64,000 bases of DNA from Pseudomonas knackmussii B13. GTDB taxonomy: Bacteria; Pseudomonadota; Gammaproteobacteria; Pseudomonadales; Pseudomonadaceae. Location: contig NZ_HG322950.1 in the NCBI RefSeq assembly GCF_000689415.1, positions 744,001 to 808,000 on the forward strand. Direction: 5' to 3'. Shown in pieces: positions 17,555 through 25,524 of the stretch. How positions within the stretch are numbered: position 1 is the stretch's first letter; each line of letters opens with the position of its first letter. The notes below the pieces were generated by a model. It was not told the DNA's origin and ran no database searches. It saw nothing but the letters and a program-made list of their open reading frames with translations. A program made the position numbers and the translations under genes.

Positions 17555-19087
17555 TCAGCTGAACAGGCGGCGCTGCTCGGGAACCGCTTGGCGACGCACT
17601 GCGGCCCAGATCGCGAAGAGCACCGCCAGCGTGCCCAGCGGCCACAGGCGCCAATGCAGGTAAGGTGTCAGGCCCTGCATCGGGGTGACTTCGCCGTGCA
17701 GCACGCCTTGCTGGAACTGCGGAATTTCCTGCGCGATGCGACCTTGCGGGTCGATCAGCGCGGTCACGCCATTGTTGGTGCCGCGGACCATCCAGCGGCC
17801 AGCTTCCAGGGCGCGCATCTGCGCCATCTGCAGGTGCTGCAGCGGGCCGATCGAGGTGCCGAACCAGGCGTCGTTGCTGATGGTCAGCAGCAGTTGGCTC
17901 TGTGCGGCGAGCCCCGCGGCGAACTCCGGATAGACCACTTCGTAGCAGATGAAGGGGGCGATGGCGTAGCCCTTGGCCTTGAGCAGCGCCTGGTCGTCCG
18001 GGCCACGGGCGAAGTCGGACATCGGCAGGTCGAAGAAGCTGATCAGGCCGCGCAGCAGGTCCTGCATCGGCACGTATTCGCCGAAGGGCACCAGCTTCTG
18101 CTTGAGGTAATCGCCGCTGCCGTCGCCGACCACGGTGATGCCGTTGTAGTAGTGCACGCCGTTGGCGTCGCGCTGGCGCACCGGTACGCCGGTGATGAGC
18201 GCGGCGCGCTTCTGCTTGGCCAGGTCGTCGAGCATCGCCAGGTAGTTGCCGGCCAGGTCCTTGAGCACGGGGACGGCGGTTTCCGGCAGGACGATGAGGT
18301 CGACGTCATGCTGCTCGGCGCTGAGGTCGCGATACAGCGCCAGCTGCGCGTTGACCTGCGCCGGGTCCCATTTCATGTCCTGGGCGATGTTGCCCTGGAT
18401 CGCCGCGACATGCAGCGGCGAGCCGGCCGGGGTGGTCCAGGCGTGGCCCTTGAGGGCGATGCCGGCGGCCCAGGGGGCTAGCAGCAGGACCAGGCCGAAG
18501 ACCATGCGCGCCGGGCGGTAGGTCAGTTGCGGCAGGTTCACCAGCAGCGCGCCGCACAGGGCGATGCTGAAGGAGATCAGCCAGACGCCACCGACTGGCG
18601 CCAGCCCCGCCAGTGGGCCCTGCAGCTGGCTGTAGCCGGTGTAGAGCCACGGGAAGCCAGTCAGGAACCAGCTGCGGAACAGCTCCAGGCCCAGCCACAG
18701 CGCGGCGAAGGCCAGTGCGTCGCTGACCGGCGCGTTGTCGCGGCGCAGCAGGCGCACCCAGAGCCAGGCGGGCAGGGCGAAGAAGAAGGCCACGCCGGCG
18801 CTGAAGCCGCCAACAAGGAAGCCGGCCAGGGCCGGCGAGGCGCCGCCGAAGTCGTGGATGCTGTAGTAGATCCAGCCGGTGCCGGCGAGGAAGGCGCCGA
18901 AGCCGTACCACCAGCCGCGCCAAAGCCCCGAGCGCGGGGTGACGCCGCGCAGCCCGAGGTAGAACAGGGCGACCGAGAGCAGGGCCAGCGGCCAGATGCC
19001 ATAGGGCGCCAGGGCCAGCGGAGTGATGGCGCCGGCGGCGAGGGCCAGCAGGTGGCCCGGCCAGCCGGGACGGGTGATCCAGCGCAT
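17555..19087 (-). CDS. lnt: Apolipoprotein N-acyltransferase Lnt
   Basis: Adds the third acyl chain to the N-terminal cysteine of lipoproteins, the last step of their maturation in the inner membrane. The 510-residue protein has about seven N-terminal hydrophobic segments and a C-terminal nitrilase-like domain. The catalytic Glu is in VLPETAVP, with the Lys near FGEYVP/KLVPFGE and the Cys in ICYEVVYPE. RGTNNGVTA is typical. It is the downstream partner of corC; an IS110 element and REPs now separate them. Confidence 0.94.
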   Translation of the reverse strand: MRWITRPGWPGHLLALAAGAITPLALAPYGIWPLALLSVALFYLGLRGVTPRSGLWRGWWYGFGAFLAGTGWIYYSIHDFGGASPALAGFLVGGFSAGVAFFFALPAWLWVRLLRRDNAPVSDALAFAALWLGLELFRSWFLTGFPWLYTGYSQLQGPLAGLAPVGGVWLISFSIALCGALLVNLPQLTYRPARMVFGLVLLLAPWAAGIALKGHAWTTPAGSPLHVAAIQGNIAQDMKWDPAQVNAQLALYRDLSAEQHDVDLIVLPETAVPVLKDLAGNYLAMLDDLAKQKRAALITGVPVRQRDANGVHYYNGITVVGDGSGDYLKQKLVPFGEYVPMQDLLRGLISFFDLPMSDFARGPDDQALLKAKGYAIAPFICYEVVYPEFAAGLAAQSQLLLTISNDAWFGTSIGPLQHLQMAQMRALEAGRWMVRGTNNGVTALIDPQGRIAQEIPQFQQGVLHGEVTPMQGLTPYLHWRLWPLGTLAVLFAIWAAVRRQAVPEQRRLFS

Positions 19088-19277
19088 CGGAGATCCTTGG
19101 AAGCGATTGCGATGCGCAAGAGTAATGGAGAGACGAACGGCAGGCTACGGGGAGGGCGGGCGAAATGCCCGACGTAGCCTGCGGCGGGTTGTTGCAGGGC
19201 TGCGGATGGCTTCCCCGTAGGAGCGGACCTTGTCCGCGATGGCCGGAGATTCCGGCGCGATTCGCGGATGAGATCCG
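19088..19277. other. Intergenic stretch upstream of lnt with a REP pair
   Basis: No gene is seen. A REP palindrome begins at 19217 and its second arm runs up to the IS junction at 19279. The rest (19088-19216) shows no coding or convincing promoter features. Confidence 0.6.
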
Positions 19278-19279
19278 CT
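19217..19279. repeat. REP palindrome, interrupted by IS110 insertion
   Basis: GTAGGAGCGGACCTTGTCCG at 19217-19236 is the common Pseudomonas REP arm. The inverted arm TCGCGGATGAGATCCGCT at 19262-19279 stops abruptly, and its missing end CCTAC is found at 20451-20455, beyond the IS. The two halves restore a complete REP pair. Confidence 0.85.
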
Positions 19280-19299
19280 TGTATGGCGTTAGGGTAGGA

Positions 19300-19490
19300 A
19301 CCTGTCGGGGTGTGGAGGGACAAGATCCGCTTCTGCAAGCCAGACGGTAGGAGACTTCCCCCACCCACCCGCTCACGACAAGCGCCGATAAGGAATCCAT
19401 CGGATTGAGTAGCCGCTCAAACCGACAATACCGGCAAGCCTGCGCCAATGTGAGCTCCCGACAGATTGGACCATCTTCACTGTCGGAGAA
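19300..19490 (+). ncRNA. Putative IS110 bridge RNA
   Basis: The leader contains a G-rich strand (19309-19320) and a C-rich strand (19356-19371) that can pair and enclose a loop. Inside it, AGATCCGCT (19323-19331) is identical to the left target half (19271-19279), and GTAGGAG (19347-19353) is the reverse complement of the right half CTCCTAC (20449-20455). This is the left-guide/right-guide arrangement known for IS621 target-binding loops. A second hairpin, CCGAT/ATCGG at 19385-19403, encloses GGAATCC, which resembles the right IS end AGAATCT and may be part of the donor loop. RNA ends are guesses. Confidence 0.65.
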
Positions 19491-19494
19491 CCCC

Positions 19495-20445
19495 ATGACA
19501 AGCCAAGTTCCGGTTATCGGTATCGATGTCGCCAAGGAGTCGCTGAGCCTCTGCGATACACGCTCGGGCGAGGTATTCGAACTGGCCAATGACGTCCGCA
19601 CTATCAAGGCCTGGCTGAAAACCCTTCCTCCCTGCTGCGCCATCGCGATCGAAGCGACCAGCACCTATCACATGGATGTTGCGACCCTGGCGCATGCGCG
19701 GGGACATCGGATCTACGTCATCAATGGCTTTCGCCTGAGCAACTACCGCAAGGGGATTGGCGGGCGAAACAAGGATGATCGCAGCGATGCCCTGTTGCTG
19801 GCCCGTTACCTGACCCACGAACAAGCGCAACTGGAGCCTTGGCAGCCACCGAGCAAGGCCTACTGCCGCCTGCAGACACTGCTGCATCGGCGTGCCGCAC
19901 TGGTCCGTAGCGCCATCTCGTTACGCCAGAGCTTTTCCCAGGATCGCTCCCTGGCCAAGGCGCTGAAGCCTGTTCTCAAGCAAATGGCCACACTGGAGTC
20001 ACGCCTGGAGAAAGAGATTCAACAGGCGCTGCGAGAGGCTGGCCTAATGGAGCAAAGCAAGCGCTGCCAGGCCATCGAAGGGATCGGACCGCTGACGGCA
20101 GCGGCCCTGAACCTGGCATTTCTGCGGGGACGTTTTCGCAATAGCGATGCCTTCATCGCCTTTATCGGATTGGATGTGCGGCTCAAGGAGTCCGGCCGCT
20201 ATAGCGGCCGTCGAAAGCTGACCAAGCAAGGGGACCCTGAAATCCGTCGGCTGCTCCACAACGCGGCCATGGCGGCAGCGCGCACGCAGCGCTGGCAGGC
20301 CCTTTACCAAAGCTACCTGGCGCGCGGCCTGAAGAAGATCGAGGCCCTGACTATCCTCGCCCGCAAATTGGCCCGAATTGCCTTTGCCCTGATGCAATCC
20401 CAGACCAGCTACCAGCCTCCAAAGCAGGAGCCGTCATTGACATAG
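19495..20445 (+). CDS. IS110-family transposase (DEDD recombinase)
   Basis: 316-residue recombinase that, with a bridge RNA, inserts the circular element without terminal repeats. The N-terminal RuvC-like domain shows D11 (GIDVAK), E53 (IEATSTYH) and the KDDRSD acidic pair at about 94-98. The C-terminal transposase_20 domain has the conserved serine in KESG (Ser233) followed by KLTKQGDPEIRRLL. The ATG at 19495 is preceded by GTCGGAGAA; an upstream in-frame start would overlap the RNA leader. It lies antisense to the corC-lnt transcription direction and appears intact. Confidence 0.93.
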   Translation: MTSQVPVIGIDVAKESLSLCDTRSGEVFELANDVRTIKAWLKTLPPCCAIAIEATSTYHMDVATLAHARGHRIYVINGFRLSNYRKGIGGRNKDDRSDALLLARYLTHEQAQLEPWQPPSKAYCRLQTLLHRRAALVRSAISLRQSFSQDRSLAKALKPVLKQMATLESRLEKEIQQALREAGLMEQSKRCQAIEGIGPLTAAALNLAFLRGRFRNSDAFIAFIGLDVRLKESGRYSGRRKLTKQGDPEIRRLLHNAAMAAARTQRWQALYQSYLARGLKKIEALTILARKLARIAFALMQSQTSYQPPKQEPSLT

Positions 20446-20467
20446 AATCTCCTACAGGGTGTTGGCG

Positions 20468-21307
20468 TCAGTCGCGCAGCGGCGTCAGGCGCAGCAGGTG
20501 CAGGCGGCGGCTGTCGGCGTTGAGGACGCGGAAGCGGAAGCCGCCCAGCTCGGTGGTTTCGTTGCGCTTGGGCAGATGCCCGAAGGCGCTCATCACCAGG
20601 CCGCCGACGGTGTCGAATTCCTCGTCGGAGAACTCCGAGCCGAAGAAGTCGTTGAAGGCTTCCACCGGGGTCAGCGCCTTGACGATGAAGTCGCCGCTGG
20701 GCAGCGGCTTGATGTAGCTGTCTTCCTCGACGTCGTGCTCGTCCTCGATGTCGCCGACGATCTGCTCCAGCACGTCCTCGATGGTCACCAGGCCCGCCAC
20801 GCCGCCGTATTCGTCGATGACGATGGCCATGTGGTTGTGGTTGGCGCGGAACTCGCGCAGCAGCACGTTCAGGCGCTTGGACTCGGGCACGAAGGTGGCC
20901 GGGCGCAGCAGGTCCTTGATGTTGAAGGCGTGGTTGTCGTCGTGGAGGATCAGCGGCAGCAGGTCCTTGGCCAGCAGCACGCCCATGACGTCGTCGAGGC
21001 TCTCGCCAACCACCGGATAGCGCGAGTGCGCCGCCTCGATGATCGCCGGGAGGAACTCGCGCGGGCTGTGGGCGGCCTTGATGCTGATCATCTGCGAGCG
21101 CGGCACCATGATGTCGCGTACTTGCAGGTCGGCGACCTGGATGGCGCCTTCGACGATGGACAGCGCCTCGCTGTCCAGCAGCTTGTTGTCGTGGGCGTCG
21201 CGCAGCAGCTCGAGGAGCTCCTGGCGGTTTCTCGGCTCATGGGCAAAAGCCTGGGTAATCTTGTCCAGCCAGGACTTATGCCCGTTGCTCGATCGGTCTT
21301 CGCTCAT
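20468..21307 (-). CDS. corC: HlyC/CorC family protein with CBS domain pair
   Basis: 279-residue cytoplasmic protein with a central CBS pair (VRDIMVPRSQM ... YGGVAGLVTIEDVLEQIVG) and a C-terminal CorC/HlyC domain (LGGFRFRVL). It is thought to affect magnesium/cobalt efflux or envelope functions; in this gene order it is linked to lipoprotein acylation (lnt). The ATG at 21307 is 21 bp after ybeY. Downstream lnt is now 1.4 kb away because of the IS. Confidence 0.9.
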   Translation of the reverse strand: MSEDRSSNGHKSWLDKITQAFAHEPRNRQELLELLRDAHDNKLLDSEALSIVEGAIQVADLQVRDIMVPRSQMISIKAAHSPREFLPAIIEAAHSRYPVVGESLDDVMGVLLAKDLLPLILHDDNHAFNIKDLLRPATFVPESKRLNVLLREFRANHNHMAIVIDEYGGVAGLVTIEDVLEQIVGDIEDEHDVEEDSYIKPLPSGDFIVKALTPVEAFNDFFGSEFSDEEFDTVGGLVMSAFGHLPKRNETTELGGFRFRVLNADSRRLHLLRLTPLRD

Positions 21308-21328
21308 CTTTCCTTTGCTCGTTGGCTC

Positions 21329-21790
21329 TTATTCTTCGTCTGCCGCATAGGGGTCGGGATAGCCCAGTTCGGCCAGCAATTGCCGCTCCAGAGCCTCCAT
21401 TTCCTCGGCCTCGTCGTCTTCGATGTGGTCGTAGCCCAGCAGGTGCAGGCACCCGTGGATGACCAGGTGCGCCCAGTGCGCTGCCGGTTCCTTGCCCTGT
21501 TCGGCGGCTTCGCGCTCGACCACCGGCACGCAGATCACCAGGTCGCCGAGCAGCGGGATGTCCAGCAACTCGTCCGGCACGTCGGCGGGGAAGGACAGCA
21601 CGTTAGTGGCGTAGTCCTTGTGCCGCCAGGTGCGGTTGAGCTCGCGCCCCTCCGGCTCGTCGACCAGGCGGATGGTCAGCTCGGAATCGTTCTTGCGCTG
21701 GCGTAGCGCCAGTTCGCACCACGGGCGCAGCTGCGCCTCGTCAGGCAGGCCGGGGGCCTCGCTGGCGATCTGCAGGTCCAGTTCAAGCAT
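21329..21790 (-). CDS. ybeY: Endoribonuclease YbeY
   Basis: Metal-dependent single-strand endoribonuclease involved in 16S rRNA 3'-end maturation and 70S quality control. The 153-residue product has the zinc motif H112-x3-H116-x5-H122 in HGCLHLLGYDH and the upstream ATNVLSFP. It overlaps the 3' end of ybeZ by eight bases, consistent with coupling. Normal length. Confidence 0.95.
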   Translation of the reverse strand: MLELDLQIASEAPGLPDEAQLRPWCELALRQRKNDSELTIRLVDEPEGRELNRTWRHKDYATNVLSFPADVPDELLDIPLLGDLVICVPVVEREAAEQGKEPAAHWAHLVIHGCLHLLGYDHIEDDEAEEMEALERQLLAELGYPDPYAADEE

Positions 21791-22799
21791 CGCGGGTTTC
21801 CCGCTGCGCGCGTTCGCGTTCGGGGCGGGTCGGCTGGCGGTTCTCGTGGCGTTCGTAGGCCTCGACGATGCGTTGCACCAGCGGGTGGCGCACGACGTCC
21901 TTGGGCTTGAAGTGGGTGAAGCTGATGCCCGGTACGTCGGCCAGCACTTCCATCACGTGCTTGAGACCCGAGCGGGTGCCGCGCGGCAGGTCGACCTGGG
22001 TGATGTCGCCGGTGATCACCGCGGTGGAGCCGAAGCCGATCCGGGTGAGGAACATCTTCATCTGCTCGATGGTGGTGTTCTGGCTTTCGTCGAGGATGAT
22101 GAAGCTGTTGTTCAGCGTGCGGCCACGCATGTAGGCCAGCGGCGCGACTTCGATCACCTGGCGTTCGATCAGCTTGGCCACGGTCTCGAAGCCGAGCATC
22201 TCGTAGAGCGCGTCGTAGAGCGGGCGCAGGTACGGGTCGATCTTCTGCGACAGGTCGCCGGGCAGGAAGCCGAGCTTCTCGCCGGCCTCGACCGCCGGGC
22301 GCACCAGCAGGATGCGGCGGATCTGCTCGCGCTCCAGGGCGTCCACCGCGCAGGCCACCGCGAGGTAAGTCTTGCCGGTGCCGGCCGGGCCGATGCCGAA
22401 GTTGATGTCGTGGTCGAGGATCGCCTTGACGTAGCGCTGCTGGTTGGCGCCGCGCGGGCGGATGTGCGCCTTGCGGGTCTTCAGCGTGACGCTCGGGGTT
22501 TCGACCGGGTTGGCGAGTTCTTCCAGGCCGGACTCCTGGAGGAACAGGTGAACCATGTTCGGGCTCAGCTCGGTTCCGCTCTGCGCTTCGCGATAGAGGC
22601 GCTGCAGGAGGTTTTCGGCAGCCTGGGTGCGCGACGCGTCGCCGACCAGTTCGAACTGGTTGCCGCGGTTGCGGATCTCGATGTCCAGGCGTTTCTCGAT
22701 CTGGTGCAGGTGCTCGTCGAACTGCCCGCAGAGATTGGCGAAGCTGCGTGCGTCGAAGGGTTCCAGGGTGAAGCGGTGAATATCCAGGGGGGCGTTCAA
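21783..22799 (-). CDS. ybeZ: PhoH-like ATPase YbeZ
   Basis: 338-residue NTPase of the PhoH family, functional partner of YbeY in RNA metabolism. Walker A is GPAGTGKT at 137-144, Walker B is FIILDESQN, and GDITQVDLP is a further family motif. The N-terminal 100 residues form a KH-like region. It lies 88 bp after miaB on the same strand. Confidence 0.93.
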   Translation of the reverse strand: MNAPLDIHRFTLEPFDARSFANLCGQFDEHLHQIEKRLDIEIRNRGNQFELVGDASRTQAAENLLQRLYREAQSGTELSPNMVHLFLQESGLEELANPVETPSVTLKTRKAHIRPRGANQQRYVKAILDHDINFGIGPAGTGKTYLAVACAVDALEREQIRRILLVRPAVEAGEKLGFLPGDLSQKIDPYLRPLYDALYEMLGFETVAKLIERQVIEVAPLAYMRGRTLNNSFIILDESQNTTIEQMKMFLTRIGFGSTAVITGDITQVDLPRGTRSGLKHVMEVLADVPGISFTHFKPKDVVRHPLVQRIVEAYERHENRQPTRPERERAQRETRDA

Positions 22800-22887
22800 G
22801 GTGCTGTCGATGTCGCCAGTGGCAGGAATGATGGTCGAAGAATAACCCCGGCGGCCCGTGTGGGAAAGATCGGACGCCGGGATGGGA

Positions 22888-24228
22888 TCAGTGGTGGTCG
22901 GCCTCGACGAGGCGGCCGCGCAGCGAGTTGGGCAGCGCTTCGTAGATTTCCACCTCGGCGAACTGGCCGATCAGGCGGGGGTTGTCGCAGCTGAAGTTGA
23001 CCACCCGGTTGTTCGCCGTGCGGCCCTGCAGCTGGCCAGGGTCGCGCTTGGAGTAGTCGGTGACCAGCACGCGCTGCACGGTGCCGACCATGCGTCGGCT
23101 GATCTCGAAGCCCTGTTGTTGCAGGCGCGCGTTGAGGATCAGCAGGCGCTGCTTCTTCACTTCTTCCGGAGTGTCGTCCGCGAGGTCCGAGGCCGGGGTG
23201 CCCGGGCGCGGGCTGTAGATGAAGACGAAGGAGTAGTCGAAGCCGACTTCCTCGACCAGCTTCATGGTCTGCTCGAAGTCCTTGTCGGTCTCGCCGGGGA
23301 AGCCGACGATGAAGTCCGAGCTGATGCAGATGTCCGGCGCCGCGGCCTTGAGCTTGCGGATGCGCGACTTGTATTCGAGCGCCGTGTGGTTGCGCTTCAT
23401 CGCGGCCAGTACGCGGTCCGAGCCGGACTGCACTGGCAGGTGGACGAACGGCACCAGCTGCGGCACTTCGGCATGGGCGGCGATCAGCGCGTCGCTGAAC
23501 TCCAGCGGGTGCGAGGTGGTGTAGCGGATGCGCTCGATGCCATCGACCTCGGCGACCACGCGGATCAGTTCGGCGAAGTCGGCGACGCGGCCGTCGTGGG
23601 TGGCGCCGCGGTAGCCGTTGACGTTCTGCCCAAGCAGGGTGACTTCCTTGACGCCGTTCTCGGCGAGGTGGATGACCTCGGCGAGCACGTCGTCGAACGG
23701 CCGGCTGACTTCCTCGCCGCGGGTGTAGGGCACCACGCAGAAGCTGCAGTACTTGCTGCAGCCTTCCATCACCGAGACGAAGGCGCTGGGGCCATCGACG
23801 CGCGGTTCGGGCAGGCGGTCGAACTTCTCGATTTCCGGGAAGGACACGTCCACCTGCGGTTTGCGGGTGGCGCGCGCGGCGTCGATCATTTCCGGCAGGC
23901 GGTGCAGGGTCTGCGGGCCGAAGACCACGTCGACGTACGGTGCGCGTTCGCGGATGGCGGCGCCTTCCTGGCTGGCCACGCAACCGCCGACGCCGATCAC
24001 CAGCTCCGGCTTCTGCTGCTTGAGGGTGCGCCAGGCACCCAGCTCGGAGAAGACCTTCTCCTGGGCTTTTTCGCGGATCGAGCAGGTATTGAGCAGGATG
24101 ACGTCGGCTTCTTCGGCCTTCTCGGTCAATTCCAGAGCGTGCTGTTCGCCCAGCAGGTCGGCCATGCGCGAGCTGTCGTACTCGTTCATCTGGCAACCGT
24201 GGGTCTGAATGAAAAGCTTCTTGGCCAT
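22888..24228 (-). CDS. miaB: tRNA-2-methylthio-N6-dimethylallyladenosine synthase MiaB
   Basis: Radical SAM methylthiotransferase modifying A37 of tRNAs that read UNN codons. The 446-residue product has the auxiliary cluster cysteines C12, C49 and C83, the radical SAM triad C157, C161 and C164 (CSKYCSFC), and a C-terminal TRAM domain. A perfect TATAAT on the minus strand (24263-24268) lies 35 bp upstream of the start and likely drives miaB-ybeZ-ybeY-corC. No convincing -35 is seen. Confidence 0.96.
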   Translation of the reverse strand: MAKKLFIQTHGCQMNEYDSSRMADLLGEQHALELTEKAEEADVILLNTCSIREKAQEKVFSELGAWRTLKQQKPELVIGVGGCVASQEGAAIRERAPYVDVVFGPQTLHRLPEMIDAARATRKPQVDVSFPEIEKFDRLPEPRVDGPSAFVSVMEGCSKYCSFCVVPYTRGEEVSRPFDDVLAEVIHLAENGVKEVTLLGQNVNGYRGATHDGRVADFAELIRVVAEVDGIERIRYTTSHPLEFSDALIAAHAEVPQLVPFVHLPVQSGSDRVLAAMKRNHTALEYKSRIRKLKAAAPDICISSDFIVGFPGETDKDFEQTMKLVEEVGFDYSFVFIYSPRPGTPASDLADDTPEEVKKQRLLILNARLQQQGFEISRRMVGTVQRVLVTDYSKRDPGQLQGRTANNRVVNFSCDNPRLIGQFAEVEIYEALPNSLRGRLVEADHH

Positions 24229-24262
24229 GCGCGTTCGTCGGGTAAATCGAATTGGACCGCGG

Positions 24263-24268
24263 ATTATA
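24263..24268 (-). promoter_or_regulatory. Probable -10 element for miaB operon
   Basis: TATAAT on the minus strand, 35 bp before the miaB ATG. The matching -35 region is weak. Confidence 0.45.
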
Positions 24269-24313
24269 GAGGCGCGCAGGGCCGGTTCCTAGGGCTGCGC
24301 GCCGGCCGGCCGT

Positions 24314-24321
24314 GCTATGAT
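24314..24321 (+). promoter_or_regulatory. Extended -10 promoter for the DUF1820 gene
   Basis: TGCTATGAT gives a TGn-extended -10 (TATGAT at 24316-24321), 37 bp before the ATG at 24358. No -35 match is evident, as is common for extended -10 promoters. Confidence 0.45.
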
Positions 24322-24357
24322 GCGCGCCCTTTTTCGCAAAGCCGTCATCTGCCGTTC

Positions 24358-24687
24358 ATGAACAAGCGCGAGAACCCGATCTACAAGGTCGTCTTCCTCA
24401 ACCAGGGCCAGGTGTACGAGATGTACGCCAAGCAGATCTTCCAAAGCGAGCTGTGGGGCTTCCTGGAGATCGAGGAATTCGTCTTCGGCGAGCGCACCCA
24501 GGTGGTCGTCGATCCCAGCGAGGAAAAGCTCAAGGCGCAGTTCGAGGGTGTGATCCGCAGCTTCGTGCCGATGCACGCGATCATCCGCATCGACGAGGTC
24601 GAGCGTCTGGGTACCGCGAAGATCATGGAAGCCAAGGGTGGCGGCAACGTCATGCCGTTCCCGGTGCCGATGCCGGACAAGAGCTGA
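24358..24687 (+). CDS. DUF1820 family protein
   Basis: 109-residue protein of unknown role, conserved next to miaB in Pseudomonas. The sequence starts NKRENPIYKVVFLNQGQVYE and ends in a Gly/Pro-rich tail (KGGGNVMPFPVPMP). It has no signal peptide or membrane segment, so it is probably cytoplasmic. The ATG at 24358 is chosen; a longer frame upstream runs antisense to miaB and is not coding. It converges on the Sel1 gene with a REP between. Confidence 0.85.
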   Translation: MNKRENPIYKVVFLNQGQVYEMYAKQIFQSELWGFLEIEEFVFGERTQVVVDPSEEKLKAQFEGVIRSFVPMHAIIRIDEVERLGTAKIMEAKGGGNVMPFPVPMPDKS

Positions 24688-24697
24688 TATCGCGAAA

Positions 24698-24746
24698 TGT
24701 AGGAGCAGACCTTGTCCGCGATTCGCGCAAGAGTTGCGCTCCTACA
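24698..24746. repeat. REP palindrome
   Basis: TGTAGGAGC (24698-24706) pairs with GCTCCTACA (24738-24746), with inner partial pairing around CCTTGTCCGCGATTCGCG. It lies between two convergent genes and can act as a transcript end. Its right arm matches the right half of the IS110 target; its left arm does not match the left half. Confidence 0.85.
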
Positions 24747-24760
24747 GGCGCCGGATGCCG

Positions 24761-25306
24761 TCAGGGCAGCGGCGAGAACGGCGAGTTGCCGGCGGTCTGC
24801 AGTTCGATCAGGTAGTTGCGGAAAATCTGCCCGAGCACCTTGGAGGCGATGTCCAGCTCGTCCTTGCTCATCTGCTCGGCGACCAGGTCGGCGGTGTCCA
24901 TGGCGTCTTCGGCGCCGTTGACCGCGGCCATCTTCAGCACGATATAAGCCTGGATGTTGTTCGCCTTGACCCCTTCGCCACGGTAGAACATGGTCCCCAG
25001 CCGCCATTGGGCCTGGGCCTGTCCTTGCAGCGAGGCTTTCTCGTACCAGCGCAGGGCAGCCTGGAAGTCACGCGGGGTGTGTTCGCCGGTGTAGTAGTAC
25101 TCGCCCAGTTCGAATTGCGCTTCGGCGTCGCCGCCGTTGGCGATCTGCTGGCAGCTGGCCAGTGCCTGCTGCTGTTGCTCGGGCACGGTGTCGAGCGTGC
25201 AGCGGCCAGTCGCCGGAACCAGCAGCGAGTTGCCACCCGCCTGCGCCAGCAGGGGCGAGAGGAGCAACAGGCTGCCCAGCATCAGGGCGCGACCGGAGCG
25301 GAACAT
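24761..25306 (-). CDS. Sel1-repeat (TPR-like) periplasmic protein
   Basis: 181-residue secreted protein with a signal peptide ending near LAQAGG and two or three Sel1-like repeats (EAQFELGEYYYTGEHTPRD, QAQWRLGTMFYRGEGVKAN). Such repeats mediate protein contacts. It corresponds by position to PA3978 of P. aeruginosa. It has two cysteines (about 36 and 52) that could form a disulfide. Function unknown. Confidence 0.8.
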   Translation of the reverse strand: MFRSGRALMLGSLLLLSPLLAQAGGNSLLVPATGRCTLDTVPEQQQQALASCQQIANGGDAEAQFELGEYYYTGEHTPRDFQAALRWYEKASLQGQAQAQWRLGTMFYRGEGVKANNIQAYIVLKMAAVNGAEDAMDTADLVAEQMSKDELDIASKVLGQIFRNYLIELQTAGNSPFSPLP

Positions 25307-25494
25307 GGGGAGAAGCAGCCTCCAGAATCGGGGCGGGCGCTTGGCCCGGCCGGCGGAAACGTGCCGGCCCGCACATTATGAAATAAGCGGGCGCTTCCTT
25401 ACAAAGTCTTTACGGTGTTTTTCGCGGATTCGTTGCTTTGCGACGGAACTTTTTTCGCTCGGCATAACGTGGGGATCAATTTCGGGAAGGGGTT

Positions 25495-25516
25495 GGCCGC
25501 GGCGAGCGCCGCGGCC
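25495..25516. terminator. GC-rich hairpin after hemL
   Basis: GGCCGCGGCG (25495-25504), loop AG, CGCCGCGGCC (25507-25516): a perfect 10-bp stem nine bases beyond the hemL stop. No U-run. Confidence 0.55.
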
Positions 25517-25524
25517 GGAGGGGC

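Larger units (their letters stand above)
19278..20448 (+). mobile_element. IS110-family insertion sequence (about 1.17 kb) in a REP
   Basis: Boundaries are inferred from the interrupted REP. The dinucleotide CT occurs at both junctions (19278-19279 and 20449-20450), and removing 1171 bp restores GATCCGCT joined to CCTACAG. There are no terminal inverted repeats and no longer target duplication, as expected for IS110. A non-coding leader of about 215 bp precedes the transposase, while the stop codon is only 3 bp from the right junction. This is the IS110-group layout with the bridge RNA at the left end. Confidence 0.85.

Noticed and set aside
19405..19494. Upstream extension of the IS110 transposase
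   Set aside because: It would overlap the putative bridge RNA and has no family similarity; MTSQVPVIGIDVAK at 19495 is the normal start.
22858..24687. Long plus-strand frame across miaB that joins the DUF1820 gene
   Set aside because: The part before 24358 is antisense to miaB; only the final 109 codons are protein-like.
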